NCBI GenBank assembly: GCA_032433595.1
Contig: JASWJB010000151.1
Location: 1 to 64,000 of the forward strand
From: Conoideocrella luteorostrata
Taxonomy: Eukaryota > Ascomycota > Sordariomycetes > Hypocreales > Clavicipitaceae
Direction of reading: 5' to 3'
Length of the DNA: 64,000 nt
Shown: in pieces, positions 35,976 to 47,500 of the stretch
Layout: each line of letters begins with the position of its first letter
Position numbering within the stretch: the first letter of the stretch is position 1
The notes under the pieces: model-generated
Seen by the model: the letters and a program-made list of their open reading frames with translations, nothing else
What the model was told of the DNA's origin: nothing
Databases searched by the model: none
Made by a program: the position numbers and the translations under genes

Positions 35976-36929
35976 ATGTTCAGAAACAACTACGATAACG
36001 ATTCAGTCACATTGTACGCACGCGCCGCCCATGTCCCCTCCCTCCAGCTTTCCCACTCCGCATATCCTCCCGAAGACCGCTTACTGACAAAACACTGCCC
36101 ATCAGCTCGCCGCAAGGCCGGATATTCCAAATTGAATATGCCGCCGAGGCAGTAAAGCAAGGATCCGTCGTTGTCGGCATCGTCAGCAAAACCCACGCCG
36201 TGCTATGTGCTGTCAAGGCAAGTTCGCCAGCTTTGTTTCCATGCCATGGGGCTCTGGTTTGGTCTCGAGACAAAAACACTAACCAGCCGTCCTTAGAGAA
36301 ACGCCGAGGAACTGTCATCTTACCAAAAGAAGCTGTTCTCTATTGATGAACATGCTGGCATTGCCATCGCCGGCCTCACCTCCGATGCCCGCGTCCTGTC
36401 CAACTTTATGAAGCAGCAATGTCTCGGCCACCGCCTCACGTACGACCGCGCCATCCCCCTCCGCTCCCTTGTCGATATGATTGGCGAAAAGGCCCAGATA
36501 AACACGCAGGTATATGGTAAACGACCATACGGTGTGGGCCTGTTGGTTGCGGGCGTGGACGAGAAGGGTCCCCACCTGTTTGAGTTCCAGCCCTCAGGTA
36601 TGACGGAGGAGATGACAGCGTTTGCTATCGGTGCCCGTAGCCAGATGGCTAGGACGTACTTGGAGCGCAATGTGGATGCCTTTGCGAAGTGCTCAAGGGA
36701 GGAGCTCGTTGAGCATGGCCTCAAGGCTCTGCGGGAGAGCTTGGTTCTAGACAAGGAGTTGACGGTTGAGAACACGTCAGTTGGGTTGGTTGGTGTGCAG
36801 GGTGAAGGGAAGAAGGAATTCGAGCCTTTCAAGCTGTACGAAGAATTTGAGGTGAAGCAATGGCTTGATCGTGTTGACGAGAGCTCAGGAGGCGGGCAGG
36901 CAGAGGAGGGTATGGATGTTGACAGCTAG
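35976..36929 (+). CDS. PRE5: 20S proteasome subunit alpha-6 (Pre5; PSMA1 orthologue)
   Basis: Exons 35976-36013, 36106-36217 and 36297-36929 encode 260 residues. [13 protein letters not shown] is followed by [19 protein letters not shown], the N-terminal alpha-subunit signature that gates the outer ring. Then come [27 protein letters not shown] and [14 protein letters not shown], all specific to the Pre5/PSMA1 subtype. Alpha subunits lack the catalytic threonine and form the two outer rings of the core particle. The C-terminus is acidic (EEGMDVDS). The second intron (36218-36296) begins with GCAAGT, not GT: a GC-AG intron, required because the flanking exons join in phase as ...CAVK|RNAEEL.... 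Confidence 0.95.
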
Positions 36930-37281
36930 ATCTAATTGCATGGAAGCTTTGATGGAGGACGGAAGGAGCAGAGGGTGCTAGATCATGTACAATTACGAGT
37001 TATACGCTGCTAGTGTTAGCACATTACGGTCTCAACACGAGCACCGAAAAGATTCAGACAATATTCCCTCCGACCATATTTCACTGCCCCTGTGAATGTG
37101 AAATGATTATCCCATGTTGATGCGGAGTCTATCTGTAGTAAGGTCTAATTCCTGACACCTCGCATGCGACCGAAACAAAACGCAACGCCGGCATGAGAAA
37201 ACCAAAAACATCCAGTCATAACTCAGTCTACATGATCTATATGACATTTATGATGTGTACGGAGTACCATTTCCCCGTCTA
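36930..37281. other. Convergent 3' region of PRE5 and the LOG-family gene
   Basis: No gene. A TACGGAGTA motif with flanking GTAC (37257-37267) lies just past the stop of the LOG-family gene. Confidence 0.5.
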
Positions 37282-38102
37282 TTATTGCTTGCCCCACTGA
37301 AGTTTGAATGTAGCCTCAGAGACTTTATAATGCCGCAACGCCTTGACAGCGCCCTCTGCATCCTTTGCCGACACGACAATTCTTTCATTTCCAGGCTTCA
37401 CAAAGCCCTGCTCTGAAGACTTTTCGACCCACTGCAAAATGCCGTCCCAGTACCCCTCGATATTGAGAAAACAGATACCCTTGTCATGGATGCCCAGCTG
37501 ATTCCATGTAATTACCTCAAACATTTCCTCCATGGTTCCGTATCCACCGCTCAAGCCGATAAAGCCGCTGCCAGGACCGCCGCTGAATACTTCCTCGGCC
37601 ATGAGCTTCTTGCGGGTGTGCATGTCCTTGACGACGGTGGTTCGGCCGTACACCGACTCGGTAGGGACAACTTGGTCGTTATGATTGACCGTCTGGTAGG
37701 TGCCGTCCCGCTCGTATCTGACCAGAGCTTCGGGAATGATGCCGTGGACGGAGTTGGGCCCATTGATGGAACAGACCGTCTTGGCGACCTCGCCCATGAG
37801 TCCTACGGTGCCGCCGCCATAGACTGCATGACCTCGTGTCAGTGGCAGGGTCTGGCAGAACGGTCTGCAGAGCAACAGAGCAACAGAGCAAAAGGGAAAA
37901 AGGGAAAAAGGGAAAGGGAAAGGGAACACTCACCCAAGTCAATGTTGCTCTCGGCCATGATCCTGCCCAGTTGTCGGGCCGCCTCCATGTGCGCTGGGCT
38001 GGCACCACCGCTGGAGCCGCAAAAGACGCAGATCTTGGTGCGAGGGGTGCCGTTTTCGGCTCCGTTCTGGTCCCCGACGAGTGTGTTGGACGACGACGAC
38101 AT
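37282..38102 (-). CDS. LOG-family phosphoribohydrolase
   Basis: Exons 37934-38102 and 37282-37823 on the minus strand give 236 residues. The Rossmann-like start KICVFCGSSGGASPAH leads, after the intron, to LVYGGGTVGLMGEVA and then SGGYGTMEEMFEVITW, the PGGxGTxxE motif of the LOG family (first residue here Ser, not Pro). An R-x-x-K region (MHTRKKLMAEE) precedes it. LOG proteins release cytokinin free base from nucleoside 5'-monophosphates; fungal members may serve this or general nucleotide salvage. The old name lysine decarboxylase-like is misleading. The long intron (110 nt) carries GGGAAA repeats. The role in cytokinin production is inference only. Confidence 0.9.
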
Positions 38103-40250
38103 GTTGGTTAGCGGGTGTTTCGTGGTGGGATTGTATATGTGATTGCTGGGTGTTGCTGGGAGCAGCTCAAAGAAAGAAAGATCTGATGATGTTTTGCGGA
38201 CTCTGGAAAGCGATGTGGCGAGATTTATATCACATTCAAATCAACAAACGAATGACGGAGGTGGCCGTGGTGGTGGAGTCGCTGTTTGGTGAATATAGTG
38301 GAGGTTTCACTGCACGATGATCATATTGAAGCTGTGACTTGCTCTGCCGAGGAATGGGGCCATCTGAATCGCCAATTAGAATGCTCGAAGAATAACGAAC
38401 ACAACCTGGTGTTGGAGGAGCGAGTGCGTGGGCAAGTGATTGAAGTAAGAGGAGTCACAGCCTGAGGGCACGAATCCCGGCGGAGACCCGGAGGACTTCA
38501 GCCATCGTTACTGTAACCCGCCGCGCCAATTGTCGAACTAATGGCTCCGAGAGTGGGGAGGTCAGCTGGCCTAATCTGACACGACGTCTCTGCCAAAGTC
38601 GGACTGTCATACCGGTCTGGAACTCTGGGGGTCTGCCGATGCCGACTCCGGAACGGCTGGGCGAGGGAAGCGGGCGGCACATTTCCAACAACCTAACTCT
38701 GCCGGGGCGAGTGCGCTGTGTGCTCGGGACCAGCGACAAAACAGACTTTGAAAAACTTCAACAGATTAATGATAGACCGACGAGGGTTATCTTTGCGCAG
38801 CACGAAGATAAGGTCTTGTGGTGCGTCGCGTACATACATGAAGTAGGATAAAACTGAGCCGTTATCGGAATACTACGTGTTCCAATGCCGTACGGCGGAC
38901 GGAGGGCGTTGGGCATCGATCATCGCGCTGCATGAGTGACTGCCTCCTCGGATGGTACGCATGACTGTGTGCGAGGCAATCTGTATTCTGTGAGGGTGAT
39001 TTGATGGGTGACCTCCTGGTGTTATGGTGTCTGGCCATGAAAGGCTGATAACAGGATGTCGTTGGCATGGCGTTTGTGTTTGTAATGCCCTGTCGGCAGA
39101 GTGGAGGCTGCATTGTACGACGGGACGTGGGTTGGGATACTCCGTACATGGCACGGAGTAGTTGCTAGAGTGTGATATGCTTTGAGGACTGGGCTCGTCG
39201 ATTGTATGGAGAGACAACGGACTGATTTGTTGGCTTGACGATGTAAGAGAAGAAACCGTAGACTAATATTTCGTGGAAACGTGTATCCCTGGGCCATACA
39301 TCAAGGAGTGTTGACGGAACTCTAGATGCGGACATCGATGCATGAGGATGTCAGCTGGAGAATGCAGTACCTATAGGTGCCGGTGGGAATATGGAAAGGC
39401 AGACAATCTTGTTGGGCTAGTAACGTAGAAATAAACGCCATTCATACTCGGCTAATATATATTCTACGCCGTCGATTACTTTGCTGAGCAATGTACTCCG
39501 TAAGTGCCGATCAACGCCAGATATCAGTTGGGGCGTAAACTGAGGAGCTTGGTGTCTTCGAAGCTACCCCACCCCCATTCGGCTAACTACGGGGCGTCAC
39601 TGCAGAAGCAATTATAACCGTAGAGTTGGTTAATGAATCGGAAGAAACGTTGCGGATCTGTCTTGTCGCTACGGAGTAGACCTTTAATTAAAATGCAGCT
39701 CTATACGGCGTAGTGTACTCAGACTTGCACAAGAATAGCACCATTCGAACATCGAGTTAAGTCAGTGCTTTGAACCATTTCATTGCTGAAGACCATCTGG
39801 CAAAGAACTTCATACCTGTTCGGGTACAATCTCCGCACATCCAACACGTGATAACTGGCCCCCAACCAGCAGCAGCGCTGACCAACAATCAGGCGGAAGT
39901 ACCGCACTGAGCCTCACAAATCAATCTCTATTCGACCTTCATAAGCCCCGTTGATGTCCGGGCGTTGCAATTGATAAAGAGCAGCATTTAAAGACGGCCC
40001 ACCAATGGCCCACTATGAATCGACTTGGACTGCATCGCCCAGATACGTCGTGAGCCCAAGAAGTTATTGAAGCATGGTCGAGGACGTCCCCGCTTGCCAT
40101 CGCTTCGTCTACTTCAGACACTTCAGACAGCACCTAGAACGGGAGCATTGATATCTTTGCAATCGGTACCGTGTTTCACAAGCTTACTAATCATCTCGTT
40201 CCATCTTTATCAACTGTGCTTAGCTATTGGCCTTTTTCCCACTCCGTATT
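38103..40250. other. Intergenic region, no gene seen
   Basis: About 2.1 kb without a convincing frame. Contains TACTCCGTA-type motifs at 39138-39147, 39493-39502 and 39670-39678, and a related ACTCCGTA just before the next start codon (40241). Confidence 0.5.
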
Positions 40251-42576
40251 ATGTCCGGAGGGATACGCGACGAAGTGGATGATGAGCTCTACGCCCACTC
40301 TGAGGGCGGCGATGCCTCTGAAGCCAGCGATTCCGCGGTGGAAGAGCACAATGCCGCTCTTTCTCCGGTAGATGGATACTACGGTCAAACTAGTTCTCAA
40401 ATAGCTGGACAAATGCCTACAGCTGCCAACGTGCCTCGTGTACCGAATGTAATGGTAGAGGATCCGACCCTGCGCCAAGATGCAGCCGAATCGAAGTCGC
40501 GGGAGGCAGCGGAGGAAGCACTCAACCGCGGTGCTAACTCAGAGTCAACCCCCCCAGAGTCAAACCCCCCAGAGTCAAACCCCCCAGAGTTACAACAACC
40601 TCGTAATACGGCTCCGATATTAACTTCGTCGACAGAGAATGTTGATGAAAATACACCAGACCTTCGGTTGGCTGCGGTGCAAGTTACCCCTGATCTTGCT
40701 CAACCATCATCGTCGCCACGACATAATGGACGGCGTCAATCGATGCATAGGACGCGATTCACCCACCCCGTCGAGAATGATCTGGACTTGGACGCACCAC
40801 CAGCTTATACACCGAGAACATCAACCTCATACGGCACCATGTCAACTACCCCTTCAAACCAACCGCAATTTCGAGACATGTCTGGCTCTGGCGAAAGGCA
40901 GCCATTGATGCCAGCAACTCCTGAATCAATGGCTCTCCCTTTCGCAGAGTCTGACGTGCAGAATCTATCATCAAGACGCCGCAATTGGATCACAGGCAGT
41001 CTGAGACATAGAAAAAGGGCAATCCTAAACATCGCAGCAGTTCTTACCTTCATCATCATTACAATTGCTATAATCGCTTATTTATTAAGACCAAAGCACC
41101 AGGTTAGTCAGTAAATCCGCGTTCATATGAATGACGCACCCTCGTGACTTTTTCTTTCTCTTTCTTTCTTTCGTCTTATTAATTCTTGGGCCCGCACAGA
41201 AGCATGACTTTGTTGAGGAACCTGTAAAGCCTCCAAAGTCGCCTGATAAAGGTAGCATGCGCTGGAGACCTCCCAAACGCTGCCTAGATTCATCGGATGA
41301 CCACTTAAGTGTTGGACAATCTTATTATTTTAATGAAGATCGGAATCTCACCGTCCTTCAATTATATGATGATGCGGTGGTATCCGGTGGTCGACCCGTT
41401 CATGTCTTTGGCGATATGATCTTACGTCCTGCAGTGGGCACCTTTGCGACTGGCTACATTGCTGTTGAGTCGATTTCAAATAATGAGCGGATCGGTTTCA
41501 CGTTCAGCATGGACCGAGAAACTGGCGCCCTTAAGGTCTTGGCGCCACAGGAGATCGAATGGCAAGGAGAGCTGGATCCTTGTATGCAGCTGCGGATTAC
41601 CTTGTTCATACCGCCGGAGGCTCGCCTTAGGGCTCTCGATATCCAGGCACAGCAACTCGATATCGCGGTCGAGAACGGACTCGTCTTGGGAGTCACTGAG
41701 GCTGCCAAGTTCCTGACGTTTTCTGGCGACATGAGATTCCCGGAAAGACTCGCAAACCATAGATTGGCGCCATATAGGCTCGAAACCCCCTCCTTGACTG
41801 TGCAAACTATTAGTGGTCAGTTAAGCGGATGGTACCCGTTGTACGAGAATCTCGATATTGAGGCAAGTTACGGCAATATTATGGCAACGACTAGCCGGAA
41901 ACTCCTCAAAAATGGTCAACCGAGGCCATCAAAGTTGTTGGCAGCAACCAACCTCGGGAATATTGACATTCGGGAGCTGTTTCAACCTCAGGATAAAGAC
42001 ATTATTTCGCGGGATCACCAAGTTCGTATTGAATCCGACTCAGGCTGCATTTACGCCGAGATACTGCACAGCTCCTCGTCGATTATACAGTCAATATCCG
42101 GGAATCTCAACTTGTCTATAACTCCAGCCTCGGACAGCGATTGCCTGAAATGGGGTCACCAGTTTTGCTCTATTGCCACGCAAACGAGTTCCGGCACAAC
42201 GCACATTGTCGTTAATCAGCCATCATTCCACCAGTCGAATGTTAGCTCAGATAAGGGATGGAAAGCACGGGATGACGAAGATCTTGAAGGACATGACCGG
42301 AAAGGGACGCCACACACCATGTCTGCCCTACATTCTAGCCACTCGTCGCAGAGCGGGGACATTGTGGCCAGCTATCCAAGTTTGTGGGAAGGCAATGTCA
42401 TTGTATCAACTTTATATGGAGATTTGGACTACAGTGGCGAGGGCCTGGTGATGAAACATCGGGATGCTATCAACAAGCGGATGAGTGGAAGGAAGGGAAG
42501 CGGCAACTCTGAGATGATTGTGTACACGAAGTCTGGCCATCAGAAAGTGGCCATAAGGAATGAGGGAGACGATTGA
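40251..42576 (+). CDS. Membrane-anchored protein with a repetitive beta-rich ectodomain, unknown
   Basis: Exons 40251-41102 and 41200-42576 (97-nt intron, GTTAGT...CACAG) encode 742 residues. Residues 1-245 are polar and disordered, including PPESNPPESNPPEL. Then RRRNW, GSLRHRKRAI and one hydrophobic helix (about 263-280, LNIAAVLTFIIITIAIIAYLL) occur. The large C-terminal part is rich in beta-type repeats where short segments such as LDIEASYGNIMATTS, AATNLGNIDIREL and VIVSTLYGDLDYSGEG recur. This resembles the DUF4097-like parallel-beta fold found in many uncharacterised fungal membrane proteins. The assignment to that fold is tentative. Orientation is probably N-cytosolic, C-lumenal or extracellular. 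Confidence 0.8.
40541..40590 (+). repeat. 15-nt in-frame minisatellite
   Basis: About three copies of AGAGTCAAACCCCCC in the coding exon, giving repeated PPESN. Copy number may vary between strains. Confidence 0.85.
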
Positions 42577-43380
42577 TGATATACGCAGAACACGGCCCAC
42601 CTTGGTTTTTAAATTTGCCAGGATGAACGGCATGATGAGCAATATAAGACGTAACATTCCCATTCATATTCGTCATGCTAGCACTGGAAGGGAAGTTTTC
42701 TTCATCTTCATCTTCATTTTTTTCTTTTTCTTCTTAAAATATGTCAATTAATGCACTGTTATGAAGATTTTGAAGACGTGCGCTGACATATATGCATGCT
42801 TGGCGAGGGGTGCTGTGGCTCCATTTCGTAATACAAACTAACTGTTATTTATTCGTAAAGGGTCAACGTGCAATGTTGGTAGGTATAGTACATAGATCTC
42901 TCATCGATAATTGCGTATTGCTTCATAATAGAACCAACGTATTGCGACATTCAAGAAAAACTTGTGGAAATTCGAGAAGTGCATTTTTTGCGTGGCTGAT
43001 TTAACCAACAATGTCAAATCTGGGTCGTGGCAGCGGCAGCGCAATTGATTCGCTCTTTTCAGTTTGCCTGCTGAGGTACTTTGCCCATTTTGTGGCATGC
43101 GCTGTTGCGGGTGGGGCGCGACTCTGCAGGCAGTACGGAGTAGACAGCTCTGTGTCTTAAATTGGCGTAGCGCAAATAACGCACTGAAGGGTGCGGGCGG
43201 AGTGCTCCGTACGAAGTAAGGGTTCAGATATGGCCAGCAACGCAAAATCTCCAGCCAGACAGCTCTTGTTGACCTGTCAAGCGCATCCATCTTGCGCCTC
43301 GACCGGATCCTCGTGCCGCAACTCATCCTCGGCTCTCCCTGTCGAATACTACCTTGTTCTTTTGCGCCAGAGACACCGTC
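42577..43380. other. Intergenic region upstream of the CLPTM1-family gene
   Basis: No gene. A T/C-rich tract (42700-42735) ends the upstream transcript; TACGGAGTA (43133-43142) and GCTCCGTACGAAG (43203) motifs lie in the promoter region. Confidence 0.5.
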
Positions 43381-45451
43381 ATGTCTGGGGTCGATCAAGC
43401 CATTCGGCAGCCTGATGGCCAGCCGCCGCAACAGCAGGAAAGTGTACGTATCAACGAGAGACCGGAGCGGACAAGCAGAATGACAAGACTGACCTGGGTC
43501 GCTGTAACAGGGTATCAACTTCCGAAAGCTGATCCTGGGAGGTATCGGCTACCTGGCGCTCAATCGTGCTATCTCATATTTTTTCACTAGTGGTGTCGAG
43601 ACCGATCCGACCACCGGCAAGCCCTCCACCGTTGGCGATATTCCTGCTTTCGAGTTTCGTCCCACCAAACTTGATGAAGGCGCACAGTACCATCAAATTC
43701 CGCGCAGGATTGCGCCAATCTGGCCAGAGGACAGCCGTGTTGATATTGTCGTGACTCTTTCCCCGTCGTTCAACCCGATTCCCATCTCGGAGACACCGGC
43801 CGAGTACCTTGTGCTGCAAGAGAAGAACTTCCATATGGGCAATAGTTCGGAGAAACGCTCTGTCGACACCAAGTTCACCGTTCCAAAGGCTGTTCAGAAC
43901 AATGGAACACTTTGGGGCCACTTCTATGTCGGGCTCCCTGGTAGCAAGTTGGATCCCTACCAGCAAGGCTACGACTCTGGCAAGGCGTACCATTTCGCCT
44001 ACCCCATCACGCAGTACTTACCAAAGAAGAAGATTGCCAAGACGAGAAACCTGCTGGACGGTCGCACTGATGGTGAGAAAGAGGAGGTAGAAGAAGAAGA
44101 AGAACCCTCGGGTCCTATCATTAGCAACCACTACCACCCGAACGCCAGCTTTTCCTTTGTCCCGAGCATGGGCGTGAAGGATTTCAACCAAATCCACCCC
44201 GCGGTCAAACACTACCTTCGTCTCGAGGCCACTGGCGCCCGTGACGGAAGTGGCCAGAATGCTTGGTATTGTAAGTGAAGCACCTCGCTACCAGCTGCCT
44301 CGCCATGTAATTGTACTGACTTGTCAGACCCTCTTCTGTTTATCAACAACTTCTGGCAGCTCAAAAGCCACATGACTGTCCTCAATGACACCGTCAAAGA
44401 ACTTCCTCTGCACATCGACCTTACTAATATGGCTATGTGGAAGTTCAGCACACTGGCGTCGATCGATTTGAACTCCAAGGAAAATGCCCGCAAAGCCGCC
44501 TTTGGTCAGTCTTTGCCGACCGGTGGCGATGGCTCTGAGATTGAAATGGTCAAAGAAGTCTTGATTGACACGAACCCTATCCTACTGGGTATCACCATTT
44601 TTGTCAGTATTGCACATGTCATCCTAGAGACCCTAGCTTTTGGTTCCGACATTGCACATTATCGCAAGAAGAAGGACAATGTTGGTATTTCAGTCCGTTC
44701 CATCTTGGCCAATGTCTTCATGCAGACGGTCATCTTCCTCTATCTTCTTGACAACTCTCAGAATACAAGCTGGATGATTCTGGGCTCTCAGGTTGTGGGT
44801 ATCGTCATCGAGTTCTGGAAGGTCACGACCGTGGTGGACGTGCGTTTCCGTCCCGCACCTCCTGGCTCCCTCCTGCCGTACTCAATCGTGTTTGAAGATA
44901 AGCACAAGCTCACCGAGACTGAGGAAAAGACCAAGGAATATGACGAGATCGCCTTCAAGTACATGTATATTGTGGCCGTGCCTCTTTTGATTGCGTACGG
45001 CATCTACTCACTCATCTACGAAACGCACAAGTCCTGGTACTCATTCATCATCACGACGCTGGTTGGGTCGGTATATGCATATGGCTTCCTCATGATGGTG
45101 CCTTCGTTGTACATCAACTACCGCCTCAAAAGTGTAGCACACATGCCGGCAAAAGCCATGATGTACAAGTTTCTCAACACCTTTATTGACGACTTGTTCG
45201 CGTTTACCATCAAGATGCCAATTCTTCATCGTCTTGCTACGCTCCGTGACGACGTTATATTTTTTGTCTACCTGTATCAGCGCTGGGCATATAAGACCGA
45301 CTACACTCGTGTCAATGAGTTCGGTCAAGGTGGCGAAGAAGAGGAGCTTTTGAAGAAAGAGCAGGAGCTGATCGAGGGCAAAGCGGCCGATGTCAAGCCG
45401 GAGGCTAAGACTACCGGCACGGATGCTGGCAAGGTTACTAAGAGGAAGTAG
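43381..45451 (+). CDS. CLPTM1-family multi-pass membrane protein
   Basis: Exons 43381-43443, 43511-44270 and 44328-45451 encode 648 residues. After a short N-terminus comes a lumenal domain (about residues 45-330), with VDIVVTLSPSF, GTLWGHFYVG and the family block YPLLFINNFWQLKSH. Several membrane helices follow, including LLGITIFVSIAHVILETLAF and YIVAVPLLIAYGIYSLIY. The conserved cytoplasmic motifs are DIAHYRKKKDNVGISVRS, then WKVTTVVDVRF and DDLFAFTIKMPILHRL, with LYQRWAYKTD near the end. The tail is acidic then basic (KVTKRK). Human CLPTM1 and CLPTM1L are ER/Golgi proteins; CLPTM1L scrambles GlcN-PI for GPI-anchor synthesis. A similar lipid role here is inference. Confidence 0.93.
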
Positions 45452-47500
45452 GCTGTTGAATAGACACCAACAGAGTTAAACTCTGAATATTTTGCTGCTG
45501 TAATATTATGATAGAGTTTTTATGTGGATGCTGGTGGTAGGAAAGGGGCGGTCCATAGTCATTTGGTTCGGAGTTGACACTAGTTTCACTTCCTTTCTCG
45601 AACAAATACCTAAACCGTTACCGCTTTGATCTGCTCAGCAGCCCTTGGACCTTGGTGGGCAGCACTCGGTCGCATTCAACCATCATGAGGCTGCCATGAG
45701 TTAAGGAGACTGTGCCAACAATGCACGTACGCCTCTGTGATTCAATTGCATTTGTGGCTGTTGCCCCACTGCTTCGATAATCTCTAAGCTCAGATAACAC
45801 TATATCACCGGGACATCGGGCTTCTTGCCACAGCTCTCGCGAAAAGTATTGTAGATTGTAGATTGAAGTTGTATCTGATCTTCCAATAGTCGTTTACCTC
45901 AAAGGGCAGCCCGCCGGTCGTTACTTTCCAAACACTAAATCAAGTCGACCCTACGGCTTGGATCGCCAAAAACCTTCGCGGCAGAATCTCTCAGTCTAGC
46001 TTCCCGCCTCCGCGCATCGTCATCGTGTCTGCAGCGTTGGACCAGTTGTAAAGCAAAAGGTAGTACATAGATGATGCCCATGCCTTTTGCTGTAAGAATG
46101 ACCGTTTGATAACGATGCCATGATTTTTACCATGGGGATCATCAACGCGAAGGCCTTTGCCCCTCATTGATAGCTGCCACAGACATGACATGGCTCCCGG
46201 CTCTGTCCTAGAGAAATGATGATCATGTATCCAGATACAGGCAAGAAAGTCTTGGGACACATAATCTGGCGTCACCCGACTAGGCGCAATTGGGTTGCTT
46301 TGGCGTTGCCAAGCAATAACGGTCAGCATCCTCTAATGTCAAGGGGTTGCCATATCAATGGATCGAAGACCGAATACAAGGATGCCCTCAATCGTTATGT
46401 TAAGGAAGGGTCCAACATCATGCTGAGCGCGGCGACCGAAACAGATCATTTGAATGACGCCGAGCCCGAAGACTTCGAGCTCAATCTTGTCTTGTTTATT
46501 ATGCCTTGGGGGCAGTATTTGCATCCTCATGCGTGCATCTCCCACTGCGATAAAACTCGAGACTTTGTGCTGTGCTCTAAGTCATTGCTGGCAGGACCAG
46601 CTTTGTTAAAAGATTCAAACGGAGGAAGTGCAAAAACCACAGTGTCAGTGCCGTGCTCATCGAAGCATATTTGGGAAGCGCATCCCGGCTCTGTGGGGAT
46701 GTGCATTTCATTAGCTACTGTGAAACTGAGCCAGGTTAGTAGAGCTATCCATACTCCGTACGGAATAACGCGAGCAGACGGTTGGTTCCGCAGTGGCCTT
46801 CCCGCCTTTGTAGAGGTACATTTTGTGGACCCTGTGAAGGCCCATGATCGTCGCGCCTTCAGCTGATGGTACTCTCCGTACTTCCATACATAAGCACCAA
46901 CAACGCCAACACGGTCTTCCCTTACATCCACACGATGCCTCGGTAAGAATCATGGGAGCATCATCTCTGTCAGTCTATTTCCCCTGGTAAAAACCTGTTT
47001 AGAGTATAAAAACTAAACAATAGCTAGAATAAATACAAGCCATGCTATGTGCAATTGAAAAAACCCCCCCAATAAAATCAACGTATAGGCAGTAGGGTGA
47101 ACGTAGTGATAAAAAGTGTTTTAACATATTTGGGCTTATAGATAGCTGTACTAACAAGAACGCGAGGTTTGACAGCGACCTCTGTAGAACCGACACAGGA
47201 TAATTCTGAATATGCACACTCGGCACTGCTAGTGTTGGCTCGGCATAAAATTTTCAGCTCAATAATTATGAGTATCAACCCATAACAAATAGTACATTAT
47301 TGAAACAAGTTGCGCAAGTCCTGTGGATGACTACGTGCGCACATATGTACATAAAGGGGGTTTTCAGCCAATGCGAAATGGCAGCATATGTAGCTACAGA
47401 AATTTGGCAAACCACGTCGGGCGCCCAGTTACACGCCACGCAACTGCAACAAACTTCCAACTTAATCATCTGTTTGCCTTTTTATGAAGTGCATGGCGAA
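45452..47500. other. Intergenic region, start of the accessory part
   Basis: About 2 kb. A 216-codon frame (46216-46866) is open but contains the intergenic motif TACTCCGTACGGA and has no domain, so it is not called. AT content rises after 46950. Confidence 0.45.

Noticed and set aside
46216..46866. 216-codon plus-strand frame
   Set aside because: No domain and no start context. It contains the intergenic motif TACTCCGTACGGA, and an opposite-strand frame of similar quality exists.
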